Shown here: positions 32,990 to 33,442 of the stretch, one piece after another
Layout of the letters: each line of letters begins with the position of its first letter
Position numbering within the stretch: position 1 is the first letter of the stretch
Origin: Eubacteriaceae bacterium
Lineage (GTDB): Bacteria; Bacillota; Clostridia; Eubacteriales; Anaerofustaceae
Direction of reading: 5' to 3'
Assembly: GCA_017551505.1 (NCBI GenBank)
Contig: JAFZLL010000038.1
Location: forward strand, 1-33,442
Length of the DNA stretch: 33,442 nt
Notes under the pieces: model-generated
What the model saw: only the letters and a program-made list of their open reading frames with translations
Told to the model about the DNA's origin: nothing
Databases searched by the model: none
Translations under genes and position numbers: made by a program

Positions 32990-33442
32990 ACCCCCAGCTC
33001 CTTGATATATTTCTCGAATTCCTTTTCCGTGCAGCGCACTATGTGCCCCGGAGAGACCTCCCTGTCCTCCGGCTCCTGGGAATTGTCGCTGTCCAGTGCC
33101 GGCGTATAGGTGATCCTCTGGCGGGTCTTCTCATAATGAGGATCCGGCAGGGGGATCGCCGAGAGCAGAGAACGGGTATAGGGATGGAGCGGATGGGCAA
33201 AGAGCTCATCCGACGGTGCGGATTCCACTATCTTGCCGTAGTACATGACGGCGATCCTGTCAGAGAAGTATTTTACTACAGAAAGATTGTGGGCTATGAA
33301 CAATATGGTCAGACCCATGTTCTTTCTCAGGTCGTTTATGAGGTTGATGATCTGCGCCTGTATCGACACGTCGAGGGCGGAGATAGGCTCATCGGCGATG
33401 ATGATGTCCGGTTCCATCACGATGGATCTGGCGATACCGATT
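32986..33442 (-). CDS. OppF-type peptide ABC transporter ATPase, second copy (5' end outside window)
   Basis: The C-terminal ~151 residues of an oligopeptide/dipeptide transporter ATPase. The frame runs off the right edge, beginning [12 protein letters not shown] just after where the signature motif would be. Walker B is IIIADEP, the D-loop is SALDVS and the switch His is in [28 protein letters not shown] is the oligopeptide-family tail. It is clearly paralogous to the OppF at 15103-16035 but diverged, for example with the usual DEP where the other has DEC. It implies a second Opp/Dpp operon continuing beyond the window. Confidence 0.92.
   Translation of the reverse strand, partial: IGIARSIVMEPDIIIADEPISALDVSIQAQIINLINDLRKNMGLTILFIAHNLSVVKYFSDRIAVMYYGKIVESAPSDELFAHPLHPYTRSLLSAIPLPDPHYEKTRQRITYTPALDSDNSQEPEDREVSPGHIVRCTEKEFEKYIKELGV

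Noticed and set aside
1-33442. Search for tRNA, rRNA, CRISPR arrays, transposases, phage genes or defence systems
   Set aside because: None seen on either strand by eye; a covariance-model or HMM search could still find a diverged example.

Overview
The window looks like chromosomal DNA from an anaerobic Gram-positive bacterium of the class Clostridia (Bacillota) with a moderate to fairly high GC content. The evidence is the hemA-hemC-cobA/hemD-hemB-hemL order with two fused genes, hslVU next to rpsB-tsf-pyrH-frr, AGGAGG-type ribosome binding sites, sigma-A promoters, a Bacillus-type SOS box, a YolD/UmuC-like polymerase pair and a sortase-anchored surface protein. I cannot place the genus. 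No rRNA, tRNA, CRISPR array, insertion sequence or phage gene is visible.

Layout. (1) Bases 1-6402, + strand: a tightly packed tetrapyrrole operon. It makes uroporphyrinogen III from glutamyl-tRNA and carries it on to precorrin-2 and sirohydrochlorin (siroheme or corrinoid branch). The first gene is cut by the window edge. (2) 6403-7810: a string of RNA hairpins ending in a terminator-like stem, then an M24 metallopeptidase. (3) 8066-10008: hslV-hslU, the ATP-dependent protease, behind a consensus promoter that overlaps a degenerate CIRCE-like palindrome. (4) 10195-13767: rpsB-tsf, a strong terminator, then pyrH-frr and a SLOG-family protein. The pyrH promoter is so close to its ATG that the transcript is probably leaderless. 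(5) 13810-21002, - strand: an alanyl-tRNA editing protein (AlaX type) and a five-gene oligopeptide ABC transporter transcribed oppA-B-C-D-F, with a stem-loop between oppA and oppB. (6) 21253-22023, - strand: a DDAH-family hydrolase with a palindrome over its -10 box. (7) 22255-27190, + strand: a LexA-box-controlled Y-family polymerase plus YolD-like partner, a CDF metal transporter and an Ig-like/alpha-beta hydrolase esterase. (8) 27196-33442, - strand: a small transaldolase, a VWA/Cna-B/InlB-repeat surface protein with an SPQTG anchor, a 658-bp gene-free stretch, a serpin, a small membrane protein and the end of a second OppF-type ATPase.

How the genes fit together. The left third is housekeeping: tetrapyrrole synthesis, protein quality control, translation factors and UMP kinase. 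The middle is peptide nutrition (oligopeptide uptake, an aminopeptidase-like enzyme, a guanidino-group hydrolase), as expected of an amino-acid-using anaerobe. The right third holds accessory functions: SOS mutagenesis, metal export, an esterase, surface adhesion and a protease inhibitor.

The points most worth a second look are the leaderless pyrH, the SOS box inside the polymerase promoter, the structured RNA between hemL and the M24 gene, the rpsB leader, the CIRCE-like site at hslVU, the operator-like palindrome at the DDAH gene, the possible internal start inside the fused hemA, and the serpin with its own leader hairpin. I did not find a clearly new multi-gene system.
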